A stretch of DNA of 24,544 nt from the NCBI GenBank assembly GCA_036897095.1, contig JAYMSP010002402.1:1-24544 (forward strand). The letters are read 5' to 3'. The DNA is from Plantago elongata (lineage: Eukaryota > Streptophyta > Magnoliopsida > Lamiales > Plantaginaceae). The notes under the pieces are model-generated. The model worked only from the letters and a program-made list of their open reading frames with translations. It ran no database searches and had not been told where the DNA came from. Positions 1-9,180 of the stretch are shown one piece after another (within the stretch, counting starts at the first letter, position 1; every line of letters begins with the position of its first letter). The position numbers and the translations under genes are program-made.

Positions 1-853
1 TAACTATGAAGAGAACAGAAACGAATAGCCAAAACATCACCCCTACTTATTTGGTCACTCATACTCAGAAGGAAATGTGCCCTATCCTTCTGGTATCCAT
101 TCATTAAACGCTTCATATGTGCATTCCTATGCAACATACAGTTTAGTGAATTGTGATTATGACAAAACAAATACACTGGAAATTAGAGTTTCTTGGTGGT
201 GCAAAGCATAGAAGTACCCAGGATCAGAAACAGACAACAGCACGACTGTTCAAATAGATGACACGAGACGAGTGCTAAATGTGTTCTCCAAACCTAGAAA
301 TTTTATAAAGTTAACAATCGACCTTCATCTCTCTCGACTACTCCATTAGAAAAACCTCCGTGAATGACACAAAATAACAGTATTAAGCTACATAATGGAA
401 TGATCACAAGCATCTCGCCTACAGATGGTTTACCTTTATCAAGCTGATGCTTCTGATCACAAGTATTAAACCCAGAATGTTGACGTAATTAAATCGACAC
501 AAGTAAAAGGCCCCTTCCCCTTCGTTTTAAACCGATCAAGAATCCGCAAGGTCCGAACTTTCCAAGCTTTTTAATTAACTTCACAATTGTAACATAATCC
601 TATTCTGGAATACTAAAATCCCAACCAGTTCAGAAACTAAAATCCTTGCAGCTCATATACACTAGAATCACAGCTCCGAAACAAAAAAAAAAGCGGACTT
701 TTCAGCAACCATAAAAGCCAAATAATCCAATGCAATCAACAATTGACCAATTCACAATGAAATTTACACACCATCAAATAACAAATTCAATAAGAACTGA
801 GCGAAAGGTATAAAGGAAAGTAAACTGTAAACGATGAAAGGAAGGATGGTTAC
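1..853 (-). other. Intron 1 of the BolA-like gene, cut by the window edge
   Basis: Read on the minus strand, this stretch follows the GT donor at 853/852 directly. It is T-rich, has no long open frame, and shows nothing resembling the conserved second exon of BolA2 proteins (the part with the SGGCG loop and the RHR helix). I take it to be intron that continues beyond the left edge. I see no RNA gene or mobile element in it. Confidence 0.6.
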
Positions 854-916
854 GAGATGTGAAGGGCTGAGCTTTGACTGAAGGGTTGACTGAACCTGCT
901 CTTTCGTCACCGTCAT
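854..916 (-). CDS. BOLA2: BolA-like protein, BOLA2 type, first exon only (partial)
   Basis: The minus-strand ATG at 916-914 opens a 21-codon exon reading MTVTKEQVQSTLQSKLSPSH plus L, ending exactly at a CTC|GTAACC donor. This matches, from memory, the N-terminus of plant BolA2 proteins (VTKEQVE..L.SKLKP.HLEV), in which the conserved BolA fold follows. Cytosolic and nuclear BolA2 binds monothiol glutaredoxins with a shared [2Fe-2S] cluster and takes part in iron-sulfur and redox signalling. No ATG lies in the roughly 90 bases upstream on the minus strand, so this is the first usable start. The remaining exons, including the cluster-ligand Cys and His, lie beyond the left edge. The call rests on only 21 residues plus a well-placed donor. 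It was too short to appear as a long ORF. Confidence 0.72.
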
Positions 917-1032
917 CTCTCTGTAACTATCTGTGCGTTAATTGTAAGCTTCAGCTCTTTTCTTGCACTCAGATGATAGAAGAAGAATCAGGATTCAAGA
1001 GCTGTTCGTGTACAATTTGTATCATGTCTATT

Positions 1033-1038
1033 TGGGCC
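1033..1038 (-). promoter_or_regulatory. Site II (GGCCCA) element upstream of the BolA-like gene
   Basis: The minus strand reads GGCCCA about 120 bases upstream of the BolA-like ATG. Such TGGGCY/GGCCCA elements are bound by TCP factors and are common in promoters of plant housekeeping and mitochondrial genes. The motif is short, so the assignment depends on its position just upstream of the leader. Confidence 0.35.
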
Positions 1039-1179
1039 GAGATAGAAAATAGGTCCAGCTTCACTGAGTTCAGTAGTGCACCGGCTAGATCCGATCCGAA
1101 TCGTTTTGGATTAATTTGAAAAATTGGAACTAAGTACAATTCAAAATGGTACTCGTTCTTCGTCCCGTGTAATTTCATA

Positions 1180-1739
1180 GGGTTAACTCGTAATTTTATG
1201 TAAAATATTAAAATAATAATAATAAATAAATAATAGAAAAAATGTATTTTTAATAATAAAAGTTATAATTAAAATGTAAAGTTGAGATTGTTTATTATTT
1301 ATTAGTAGTTGGGTAATTTATTTAAAAGATGTGTGAAATTATGTAGAATGTATAAAAATATTAAGTTATTAAATTTTTTGAAACGGAGAGTAAGGTTTTC
1401 CAGGTTATTTTCAGTACTAGTAAATTATCAGCTCAGAAAGAAAAAATGATTGTTACTTGAACAACTAGTCAGTAGTAGTAGATGAAATTTTGCGTAAAAA
1501 GACCATGAATCTTTCTAACTATTTGAGATTGACTTAAATAAATCTTTGTTCATTTGAGGTCGAGTTATAACATTTGAGTCTAGTGTGACATAGAAAAGCT
1601 AGCTGAGCCATTCATGTACTCTTTAATTAACAAATTGTTCACTTTCTAGAACATTTGTGACTAAACTAGCAGTTTTACGTTTTCCTTTGTTTTTTCAAAT
1701 TTAATTAGGTTGTATTCTCTTCAATTGAACATCATTTTA
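1180..1739. other. AT-rich intergenic stretch
   Basis: This is the AT-rich flank upstream of the BolA-like gene, with ATA/TAA-rich runs around 1200-1260. I see no coding frame, RNA gene or clear repeat unit. Confidence 0.5.
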
Positions 1740-1861
1740 GTTTAGTCCAGTTCAGTTCAACTCGATTTAATTATAATTTATATCTTATTTCAGTCCAGTT
1801 TAATTCAATTCAGTTCAGTTAAGTCCAGTTCAATGCAGTTCAGTTCAGTAAATTTCAGTTG
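1740..1861. repeat. Degenerate AGTTC/CAGTT pentamer tract
   Basis: Variants of a 5-base unit (AGTTC, with AATTC and AGTCC forms) recur through the tract, most cleanly at 1811-1820 and 1836-1849. It is an imperfect microsatellite without coding potential. It lies just outside the left candidate end of the element at about 1931-4101. Confidence 0.75.
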
Positions 1862-2449
1862 CAGAGAACCCATCCTAAATTAGCGATTCAATTTGTGTTT
1901 GGCAGGAGATAATATTCGAGTGGTGAGTAAGTATAGTAAAATGGAAGGTTTTTTCATGTTATAGCAAAATTCGATTTATACAATAAATAGCTACTCTCAT
2001 ATAAAATCCTCAAAACTAAACAATCTTCCTCTCTCTACAAAAATTCTGGAGAGAAACATTCAAACCCTCTCTCTTTCCCCCTTCCCCTCCGCCGGAGACC
2101 GGAACCACCGCTGTCCTCCCCCATTCGTCGGAGACCGACCGCCAGAACCACCGCCGAATTATGGTGGTCAAACACAGCTACAATCAAATGCACCAATCAA
2201 TTTCTCTCTCTATCTCTCTAGTTTCGCCGGAATTATATTGGAACTTGCCGGATTTTCATCGAAAAGCTGCTAAAATGTTCAAATCAACAAATGCATCTTA
2301 TTTTTTTCGTTAAAATCTCAATTGGAAGTGAAATTTGAACTTCTATGTGTCGTTTTTCGTTGATTTTACGATCTCAAGTTTTCAGATCAGATATTTGGAT
2401 ATGAAATCTGATTTTAGATCTAAAATTCATATGGTGAAAATCGAATTTC

Positions 2450-3370
2450 ACAATCTGCTGGTTTGTTATGGTTTTAAGAGCCGGTGTTATAATTTTAAGT
2501 ATCGTTGTTATGGTTTTACCTTTGCTTAATATTTAAGCCTATTGTTTTTTAAGTATCATTGTTATAGTTTTCAGATCTATTCTTGTTTTTAGCATCTACT
2601 GAGATACTTATTTATGGTTTGAATTTTTACAAATATTTTGGCATAGTTTTAAGAGACATTGTTATAGTTTTATAATATACTATATATTATGATTTTACGT
2701 ACCAATATTGCATTTTTAGCTTGTGTTGTATGTTCGTGATTTGTCATGGTTTTAAGCATCATTATCATGGTTGTGTTGAATGTTTACACATGCTATTTAT
2801 TTAACACAAATGTTATAGTTTCAAAACATATTATTGTAGGTTAAAGCAACAATGTTGGTGGTTTTAGCCTCTGGTGAAATATTTATAATTTGATTTTACA
2901 AATTATTTGTTATAGTTTTAAAATGTATAGTTATAGTTTTAAGAAACTATTATGAGTGTAAGAATCAATATTATTGTTTTTAACTTGTGTTTCATGTTGT
3001 ACTTTCTTATAGTTTTAAAACGTATTTTTGTAATTATAAAGTGCACTGTTATTGTGGTAAACGTTAATGTTACTATATTTCTTGCATGTTGAATAGTTGC
3101 ATGTCTTTATTGTTTTTAATGCATATGTTACAATCATAAGACCAATTGTTGTAATTTTAAGCATCAACATTAATGTTTTAGATTTTGCTAAATATTTATG
3201 ATTGCAAAAATATTTTGTTATAGTTTTAAGAGGCATGATTATGATTTTATGTAGTAATGTTATTGTTTTTAGCTGGTGCTGCATGTTCCTGCTTTGTTAT
3301 ATTTTTAAAATGCACTGATATGGCTTTACGCAAAAATTGTTGCTGTTTTTAGCATGTGTTGCACATTTTT
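2450..3370. repeat. Degenerate ~22-bp minisatellite (TGTTATAGTTTTAAG core)
   Basis: The core TGTTATAGTTTTAAG and close variants (GTTATGGTTTTAAG, GTTATAATTTTAAG, TTATTGTTTTTAG) recur dozens of times at about 21-24 base spacing. A longer block of the type CTTGTGTTGTATGTTC recurs near 2720, 2982, 3271 and 3351, which suggests an older higher-order unit of about 260-290 bp. Copies differ strongly, so the array is old. Short ORFs through it (for example 2335-2529) follow the repeat and are not credible genes. Confidence 0.75.
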
Positions 3371-3637
3371 TCTTTATTTTTAAGTGAAAATGTGATTGTT
3401 ATAATGATGGTTGTTATAGTTTTTACCCAATTAGTGAATGTTAAATGCATGTGTAATGATGACACGGAGTTTGATGATAGGTCTCCCAAAGTTGCAAATA
3501 CATTATTGAAGCAACATGCACATGCAATAAAAGATAGAAAGCTGAGTTCACCAAGTTTGAGTTTGCCTCATAGAGCTTGCTCAAAATATCGAGCCGTACA
3601 AAAAGCCTATTTGATCAACTCAATTGTATTTGTATAA
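3356..3637 (+). CDS. Small unrecognised ORF next to the minisatellite
   Basis: A 93-codon frame whose first codon is GTG. Its first half lies in minisatellite sequence and is low complexity. The second half, from about the residues CMCNDDTEFDDRSPKV onward, has more ordinary composition (KQHAHAIKDRK, LPHRACSKYRAVQKAY) and may be a relic of coding sequence carried by the surrounding element. I recognise no domain and see no promoter or splice evidence. It may be a transposon-captured gene fragment or chance. Confidence 0.15.
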   Translation: MLHIFSLFLSENVIVIMMVVIVFTQLVNVKCMCNDDTEFDDRSPKVANTLLKQHAHAIKDRKLSSPSLSLPHRACSKYRAVQKAYLINSIVFV

Positions 3638-4172
3638 AAAACACAGAATGAACATCTATGATAATTCTTTTATGAGAATAGATGTTTAAAAGTCTTTAGA
3701 TGACTAAATATTCATGTAACTTATTTTGAGTTTGTTCGTTGCTGTTTTAATGACTTTCTTGAAACTTTTATAGACTTGTTTAATGGGATTAGATTGTCAT
3801 TTCAAATTATAACAAAGTCATTATGTAGGTTCTTAATACCATATCTGTTAAAAAATAATAGAAGATATTAAAACTATAAGTGGAAATATTATCAACACGT
3901 TAAAACCATCATATCATATCATCTTTTGAAAAATTAATAAAATACGTTAAACTGTAATTGAAACTTTAAAAAAATCATTAAATAATCTGTTTAAAGTATA
4001 ATAAAAATGTAAATTTCGACTGTTTTTAAGAAACTCGGCCGGCCAGATTGTTAAAACTAAAAAATTGCGAAAAAACGTAAAAAACACCATGATTTTCTAT
4101 CTTTTCACAAAATCTTACATTTTTCAAGACTAAACTTTGCTCCGATCCGGGTTTAAGGTCTTTACTCTTTAT

Positions 4173-4236
4173 TGGGCTGGATATCAATTAACCCCTTTCT
4201 TCCATTTGGCCCAACCCCTTTCTTCAAATTGGCCCA
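4173..4236. promoter_or_regulatory. Cluster of site II-type motifs with a short tandem repeat
   Basis: TGGGCT (4173-4178) and two GGCCCA copies (4208-4213, 4231-4236) lie within 64 bases. The two GGCCCA copies sit in a roughly 23-bp tandem repeat of the form AACCCCTTTCTTC..TTGGCCC. Such clusters mark plant housekeeping promoters, but no gene starts nearby on either strand, so the cluster may be fortuitous or carried by a mobile element. Confidence 0.3.
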
Positions 4237-4529
4237 ATTCGTTAAACTAGGCCGTATATCACATTTTCTTTCTCCAAGTGTAATGACAAAACCGCGAACT
4301 AAAATAACGTAGTTTATCGCTAACTTTTTTTCAAAGTTGCAAACATATAATACTTCACTTATATGTGAATAATGTGATGTTGATTCAAGTCGAATTGTTT
4401 TGAGGATTGGCCATATGTCATTGCAGACGAATGTGTTCCGTTGTAACAAGGATATCGATGTGAACAATACTTGTCTTTGCGAAAAATACTTGACTATCGT
4501 ACTCATCAATATAGACTGCTAGTGATAGT

Positions 4530-4600
4530 CTGCAGTATGAAATGGTTAAACACCTAATGCACTGCTAGCCCACTTTTTGGTATTGTGGGTTCGAAATTCG
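4530..4600 (+). repeat. Possible tRNA-derived SINE head
   Basis: GGTTCGAAATTC at 4588-4599 fits the RNA polymerase III B box. About 45 bases upstream, TGCAGTATGAAATGGTT followed by AAACACCT resembles the degenerate A-box region of plant SINEs (…GTGGTTAACACCT…). No poly-A or poly-T tail or target-site duplication was seen. This is a family resemblance from memory only. Confidence 0.28.
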
Positions 4601-4751
4601 AACATTATACACCCAATAAGAAGTTCACTTCAAGCAATTCATACTTGAAGCTGAAAGCTTAAAGCCTTGTGTATATGAAAAGGAATACGAGTTTAATACG
4701 AATCAGAAAATCAACCACAAGCTGCTGTCGAAAACGACAGTTACAGAGATG

Positions 4752-5099
4752 GCCATAAAACAATAATGTTGTTGCCAATCGAAGATGTATCTACTACTAT
4801 GTCCATAAAACATCAACATGAAGGAAAAGTCGCATATGCTAGAGATACATAACCCCCATCATCGCCATAACAAGATTCATACCACAAAGACCACCATAAA
4901 ACCGAGCATATTAGTTATCAACAAGTATTTAATAGCCATAAAACAATGTTGTCGTTGCCAATCTAAAAAGTTTACCTACTAATATGTCTATAAAACATCA
5001 ACAGAAAATCACATATGCTAGATACATAACCCTCGTCATCGCCATAACAAGATTCATACCACAAGATCACCATAAAACCGAACATATCAGTTATCGACA
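4752..5099. repeat. Tandem duplication (~183-bp period) in the epimerase 3' flank
   Basis: Copy 1 (4752-4924) and copy 2 (4935-5099) share GCCATAAAACAA, the run CATCGCCATAACAAGATTC, and CACCATAAAACCGA in the same order and spacing, with small indels. The block ends about 60 bases beyond the epimerase stop codon, so it may lie in the 3' untranslated region of that transcript. Confidence 0.85.
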
Positions 5100-5157
5100 G
5101 TCTTTCCAAATAAAAGTAACTGCAGGACATAAATATCATGTGCTTAGAAATCAATAA

Positions 5158-6465
5158 TCACCAAGCACTCTTCTTCTTGGAGTCATAATAACCGACATAC
5201 CACTTGACAAATCTCTTCAACCCCGTCTCCAAATCCGTTGTAGGCTTATACCCCAGCTCCTTACTCGCCAAGCTAATATTTGCATGAGTAAACGGCACAT
5301 CCCCATTCCTCGGCAAAGGCAGGATCCTCTTCCTCGCTTTCACCTTCAACAACTTCTCCAATATACTCACAAGCTTCCCAACCGGCACAGGGTTCGTATT
5401 CCCCAAATTATATATCCTCAGCTGCGCATTGCCCCGTTTATCTCCCCCACTCCCCGTACTCTTCTTTGCCGTGTCCAACGCCGCTAGACAACCCTTAACC
5501 ACATCATCAATGTAAGTAAAATCCCTAGCAACACTCACATGATCAGCCCCCTCAAATATCTTAATCTCCTTCCCCCTCAAAATATCCTTGGTAAAAAAGT
5601 AATATGCCATATCCGGCCTCCCCCACGGCCCGTAAACAGTAAAAAACCTCAGCCCGGTTATCGATAGCCCGTATATATGATTATAAGCATGTGCAATCTC
5701 CTCCCCAGCTTTTTTAGTAGCTGCATACAAGCTAGCAGGCTGATCAGTCACATCATTCTCCGAAAACGGCACCTTCGAATTCAGCCCGTAAACCGAGCTA
5801 GATGAGGCCCAGACTACACTAGGCTGCGGGTTCGCACTCTTACAAGCCTCAAGTAAAGCAACAAAACCATTGACATTGCTATGAATATAAGACCCAGGGT
5901 TCTGCATTGCATACCTAACACCAGCCTGAGCAGCTAAATGCATCACATGCGTGAATCGGACGATTTCGAATAACTTACCGAGCAATACGGCGTCGTTTAG
6001 GTCGCCTTTCACAATAAACACACCAGCTCGCTCCAGAAGCGTTCTTCGGGCCCTCTTCAGCCCGAATTCGTAGTACGAATTGAAATTATCCAGCCCGACT
6101 ACTCCATCTCCCCGATTCTTCAACGCGAGTGAGACGTGTGTCCCGACGAAACCAGCAGCTCCGGTGACGAGAACGGTGAGGTGCGAAGGAGACGCTGATC
6201 GGGCCGACTTTCGGGCTTTTGCTTCCCAATTCGGGCCGAGACGGACTCGTTCGGGGAAATTGGTGAGATTACGGCGTTTGACGGCGGGTGAGGAGGAGGG
6301 CGGAGAGCAGAGGCAGAGGATGAGGATGAAGAAGAGGAAGAAGAAGGACCAGAGAGTGAAGCGAGGGTGGAAACGGAGACGATAGGGTGTGGAAGTTTTG
6401 AGCTTTCCGGGTGTGGATGGGAGAATTGGGTCCAGATGTGAGAGCATCGGCTTCATCTGTGTCAT
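5158..6465 (-). CDS. GAE: UDP-glucuronate 4-epimerase, Golgi type II membrane protein
   Basis: Interconverts UDP-glucuronate and UDP-galacturonate, the donor for pectin synthesis in the Golgi. The 435-residue protein has a short cytosolic N-terminus, a membrane anchor at about 37-55 (LWSFFFLFFILILCLC), a basic stem to about 95, and an extended short-chain dehydrogenase fold. Visible signatures are the NAD-binding TGAAGFVG (101-108), HLAAQAGVRYAMQNP (176-190), SSSSVYG (221-227), the catalytic YAATK (247-251) and RFFTVYGPWGRPDMA (273-287). Length and the single exon match plant GAE proteins (about 430-460 residues). The start is the first ATG of a leader that contains no other ATG between the likely TATA box and 6465; a second Met follows at residue 4. 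No frameshift or missing catalytic residue was seen. The exact paralogue (GAE1-GAE6) cannot be decided from the sequence alone. Confidence 0.95.
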   Translation of the reverse strand: MTQMKPMLSHLDPILPSTPGKLKTSTPYRLRFHPRFTLWSFFFLFFILILCLCSPPSSSPAVKRRNLTNFPERVRLGPNWEAKARKSARSASPSHLTVLVTGAAGFVGTHVSLALKNRGDGVVGLDNFNSYYEFGLKRARRTLLERAGVFIVKGDLNDAVLLGKLFEIVRFTHVMHLAAQAGVRYAMQNPGSYIHSNVNGFVALLEACKSANPQPSVVWASSSSVYGLNSKVPFSENDVTDQPASLYAATKKAGEEIAHAYNHIYGLSITGLRFFTVYGPWGRPDMAYYFFTKDILRGKEIKIFEGADHVSVARDFTYIDDVVKGCLAALDTAKKSTGSGGDKRGNAQLRIYNLGNTNPVPVGKLVSILEKLLKVKARKRILPLPRNGDVPFTHANISLASKELGYKPTTDLETGLKRFVKWYVGYYDSKKKSAW

Positions 6466-6645
6466 CTAGCCGGAAAATTGAAAATGTCGTCCTTTTTTGT
6501 TGTGAATTGTGAGAGTGAGAGAGAAGTGTAGGAATCAGTGGGTTGAGATGATGATGATGAGTGTATATTAAAGTATTGATTTAATGAGGTGAAAATTAAT
6601 GGAAATGGTGTTGGTTTGTGAGAGAGAAAGGAAGAAAGAGGAGGG

Positions 6646-6655
6646 TTTAATATAG
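6646..6655 (-). promoter_or_regulatory. TATA box of the UDP-glucuronate 4-epimerase gene
   Basis: The minus strand reads CTATATTAAA about 180 bases upstream of the epimerase ATG. It is followed by a pyrimidine-rich stretch (6618-6640, CTCTTTCTTCC-like), typical of plant Y patches near the transcription start. A start near 6615-6620 gives a leader of about 150 nt free of upstream ATGs. A weaker alternative, TTTAATATAC, lies at 6563-6572. Confidence 0.5.
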
Positions 6656-6720
6656 GAAGGTGGAGGAGAAGAAGAAGAAGGTGGTGGTGTGCTGTCACGC
6701 GGTGGTGAAATTTGTTACTT

Positions 6721-7326
6721 CAAATCTCCGATCATCAAATGGAAAAATCGGGTATATAATAAACTTACATTATAATTTAAATTTAAATATTTAATGTCTA
6801 TTTGGTGAATTTTAATTTAAAACATTGAAATTTATTTATTTTAGTTGTTTTTAATTAAAATTTTAAATTAAAATTATATATAAATCGATTTTATACTGTT
6901 TAAAGTTGAATGTGTAACTAAATATATATTATAAAGTTAGTTAAAATATTTATTGCTATCTTATGTCATAATTTATTTTTTATGGGGTGATAATTATAAA
7001 ATATTTATTTAGATACTCTAATTTTACGATAGGTATAAAAGTAATAATCAGATGGAGCAAAATAGAGGGAGTGAAAGGTAAAGAAGAAGTTATGTGTGGT
7101 AAAATGATAAAAAGAAAAGATAATGTTATTTGATTTTTCATGAAAAACAAGTAAATCTCATAATGAAGTATAATTATACTTTATCCGTTTCTAACTCAAA
7201 TTTGTATGAGATTGAACACGAATGATGTAATAAATTAATGTGAATTTATTAAACATAATAGTAAAAATAAAGTGGGAGAAACTCACTTGGGTCAATTTAA
7301 ACTATTATAATAGAGGGTGAGGTTCA
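6721..7326. other. AT-rich intergenic stretch
   Basis: This is very AT-rich sequence upstream of the epimerase promoter. It contains short A/T runs and a stretch around 7180-7300 with the flavour of a decayed MITE (TTTATCCGTTTCTAACTC), but I found no paired inverted ends. No gene is visible. Confidence 0.45.
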
Positions 7327-8293
7327 AATATTTTTAAATATAAAAATGAGAATTTGAATCAGGAACGACACAAAACGAAACACATAAATTTGAATTAGAA
7401 ACATACGGATTCAAATATTAAAATATATACGCAGTTATACCTATAAGAATGTACGAAAAACCGCTGAAATTTAAGGATACAATTGAAATTCTGAGAATAT
7501 CCAATCTACAAGATTATAATCGTAAGAATGTCAAAACACACAGAGAATGTTGATATTGTTCAATTTTGAAAGTGTTTGTATCATATCATATTATTGTACA
7601 AACACACACTCATCTTCATAGTCAAACATTCTTATCTCGGTCCGATGCGGCTTTTCAAAATGGAACTGGACACGTGCTAGACACGCAAAGAAAGTGTATC
7701 TATATTCTCTGACACATGAAGATAACTTACCAAACGATAATAGCCTGACTTTATATGTCATTTTTAATTTACATAATGAACATGTCGTATGTCACATGAA
7801 TTAATTTGACAATATTTTTAAATATAAAAATGAGAACTTGAACAGGAACGACCCAAAATGAAACACATAAATTTGAATTAGAAACATACGGATTCAAATA
7901 TTAAAACATATACACAGTTATACCTATAAGAATGTACGGAAAACTGCTGAAATTTAAAGATACAATTGAAATTCTGAGAATATCCAATCTACAAGATTAT
8001 AATCGTAAGAATGTCAAAACACACCGAGAATGTCGATATTGTTCAATTTTGAAAGTGTTTGTATCATATCATGTTATTGTACAAACGCACACACGTTTTC
8101 ATAGTCAAACATTCTTATCTCAGTCCGATGCGGCTTGTCAAAATGGAATTGGACACGTGCTAGACACGTAAAGAAAGTGTTCTATATTCTCTGACACATG
8201 AAGATAACTTACCGAAACGATAATAGCCTGACTTCATATGTCGTTTTTAATTTATATAATGGACATATCGTATGTCACATGAATTAATTCGAC
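7327..8293. repeat. Tandem duplication of a ~484-bp unit
   Basis: Copy 1 (7327-7810) and copy 2 (7811-8293) abut head to tail. Both begin AATATTTTTAAATATAAAAA and end with CACATGAATTAATTYGAC. They are highly similar throughout (roughly nine bases in ten by eye). Each carries the core GGACACGTGCTAGACACG, which contains a CACGTG G-box. A short AATATTT after copy 2 looks like the start of a third unit. Neither end is TG...CA, so they are not obviously long terminal repeats. Confidence 0.9.
7932..8171 (+). CDS. Unrecognised 79-residue ORF inside repeat copy 2
   Basis: An ATG opens 79 codons (MYGKLLKFKDTIEILRIS... to ...GIGHVLDT). The same frame in copy 1 starts with an equivalent ATG but stops at codon 35, where CGA has become TGA right after the residues HREC. 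I see no signal peptide, known motif or promoter. Loss of the frame in the neighbouring copy argues against a maintained protein, although the second copy being open to its end is slightly more than expected in such AT-rich DNA. Confidence 0.12.
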   Translation: MYGKLLKFKDTIEILRISNLQDYNRKNVKTHRECRYCSILKVFVSYHVIVQTHTRFHSQTFLSQSDAACQNGIGHVLDT

Positions 8294-8789
8294 AATATTT
8301 GACCACGTGATATGTCACTCGATTTTATACGATGAGATATAATTCGTTTGCATCTGACAAACTTGTTCATACATCAATTTATGTAATACACATTTCATTA
8401 ATATTAAACTCTCTGCTTGTTAGGCCTCTAAAACAATTTTAAAATGAGATCTTGAGGTGATAAAAGTGTTAGATGCATTAATAAAGAATTAAATGTGATA
8501 TGCAACTGAGTATCATAAATTTCGAGACACATACATCCCAATTTTAATATTCAGATCACTACGGTTTATCTTAACTTGTGATTTTCATACCTTATATATA
8601 TACCTAAACATTAAACTTTTTTGTACAATTTGAACTTAGCACAATTATATCTTGAATTTACAAAAATACTATCAATTAGAACACAATATCACCTTAACCG
8701 TACAAATAATTGGCGTTATTTAACTTTAAATACAAAAATGTAAATTTTAAAACTCATTTGGTAACTTCCCCAACTCTATAAGACAGTGC
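8294..8789. other. AT-rich intergenic stretch
   Basis: No gene, RNA or clear repeat was found between the 484-bp duplication and the MITE-like sequence that starts near 8790. Confidence 0.45.
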
Positions 8790-9151
8790 CCAATGAGCAC
8801 ATTGTCCAATGGTATCGTGAGGAGTCACGCCGTGCCTCCTTCAACGAGTGGCGTGTCATTCCACGTCGTGTCGTTCCACGATGCGGTGCCGTCTTTTGGC
8901 AGCAGACTCGTTGATGATTTTTATTTATTTTTTATATTTTTAATTTTCGAGTTTATTCATGTTTAAAATTATAAAACATAAAAAACTAAAAAGAAAGGAA
9001 AACAATGGGTGGTACATTTGAAATAATACAATTTTGTTCATTTCAACATCTAAACGCTCTTATAATATGATTAATATATAAATAAAAATTTTTAAAAAAT
9101 TAAAAAAATTATGACGTGGTCATGACGCGTCACCACTGCAGTAGAAATACA

Positions 9152-9167
9152 CGACGACGCGTCGTCG
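9152..9167. repeat. Perfect 16-bp palindrome CGACGACGCGTCGTCG
   Basis: The eight bases CGACGACG are followed immediately by their reverse complement CGTCGTCG, within AT-rich flanks. It belongs to the GC-rich right arm of the MITE-like sequence and can form a cruciform or hairpin. Confidence 0.8.
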
Positions 9168-9180
9168 CGTATCACATTGA

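Larger units (their letters stand above)
1931..4101. mobile_element. Probable decayed Mutator-like or similar DNA transposon
   Basis: Bases 1931-1985 and the reverse complement of 4048-4101 align over about 50 bases (shared pattern TAG..AAAAT, GG..TTTTTT, a CAA..TT block and a final CAAT/ACAAT), at roughly 65-70% by eye. They could be eroded terminal inverted repeats. Inside are a CT-rich leader (2025-2080), a GCC/CCGG-rich patch (2085-2160), a long minisatellite, and a small ORF near the right side. CT-rich leaders and long internal repeats are common in plant MULEs. I see no transposase domain and no convincing target-site duplication, so the class and exact ends are inferred. Confidence 0.33.

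Noticed and set aside
4162..4506. A 114-residue minus-strand frame with a basic, mitochondrial-presequence-like N-terminus
   Set aside because: No recognisable domain, no promoter upstream, and it runs through a site II repeat cluster and a possible SINE flank. Chance is more likely.
4972..5154. 60-residue minus-strand frame just after the epimerase stop
   Set aside because: It lies within the duplicated 3' flank and is not open in the sister copy.
6462..6698. A 78-codon minus-strand frame whose stop overlaps the epimerase start (ATGA)
   Set aside because: Its ATG at 6698 lies upstream of the likely TATA box at 6646-6655, so it is probably not transcribed. The residues (MTAHHHLLLLLLHL...) reflect the CT-rich leader.
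7327..8293. The two 484-bp copies as LTRs of a tiny retrotransposon
   Set aside because: They abut with no internal region and lack TG...CA ends, a primer-binding site and a polypurine tract.
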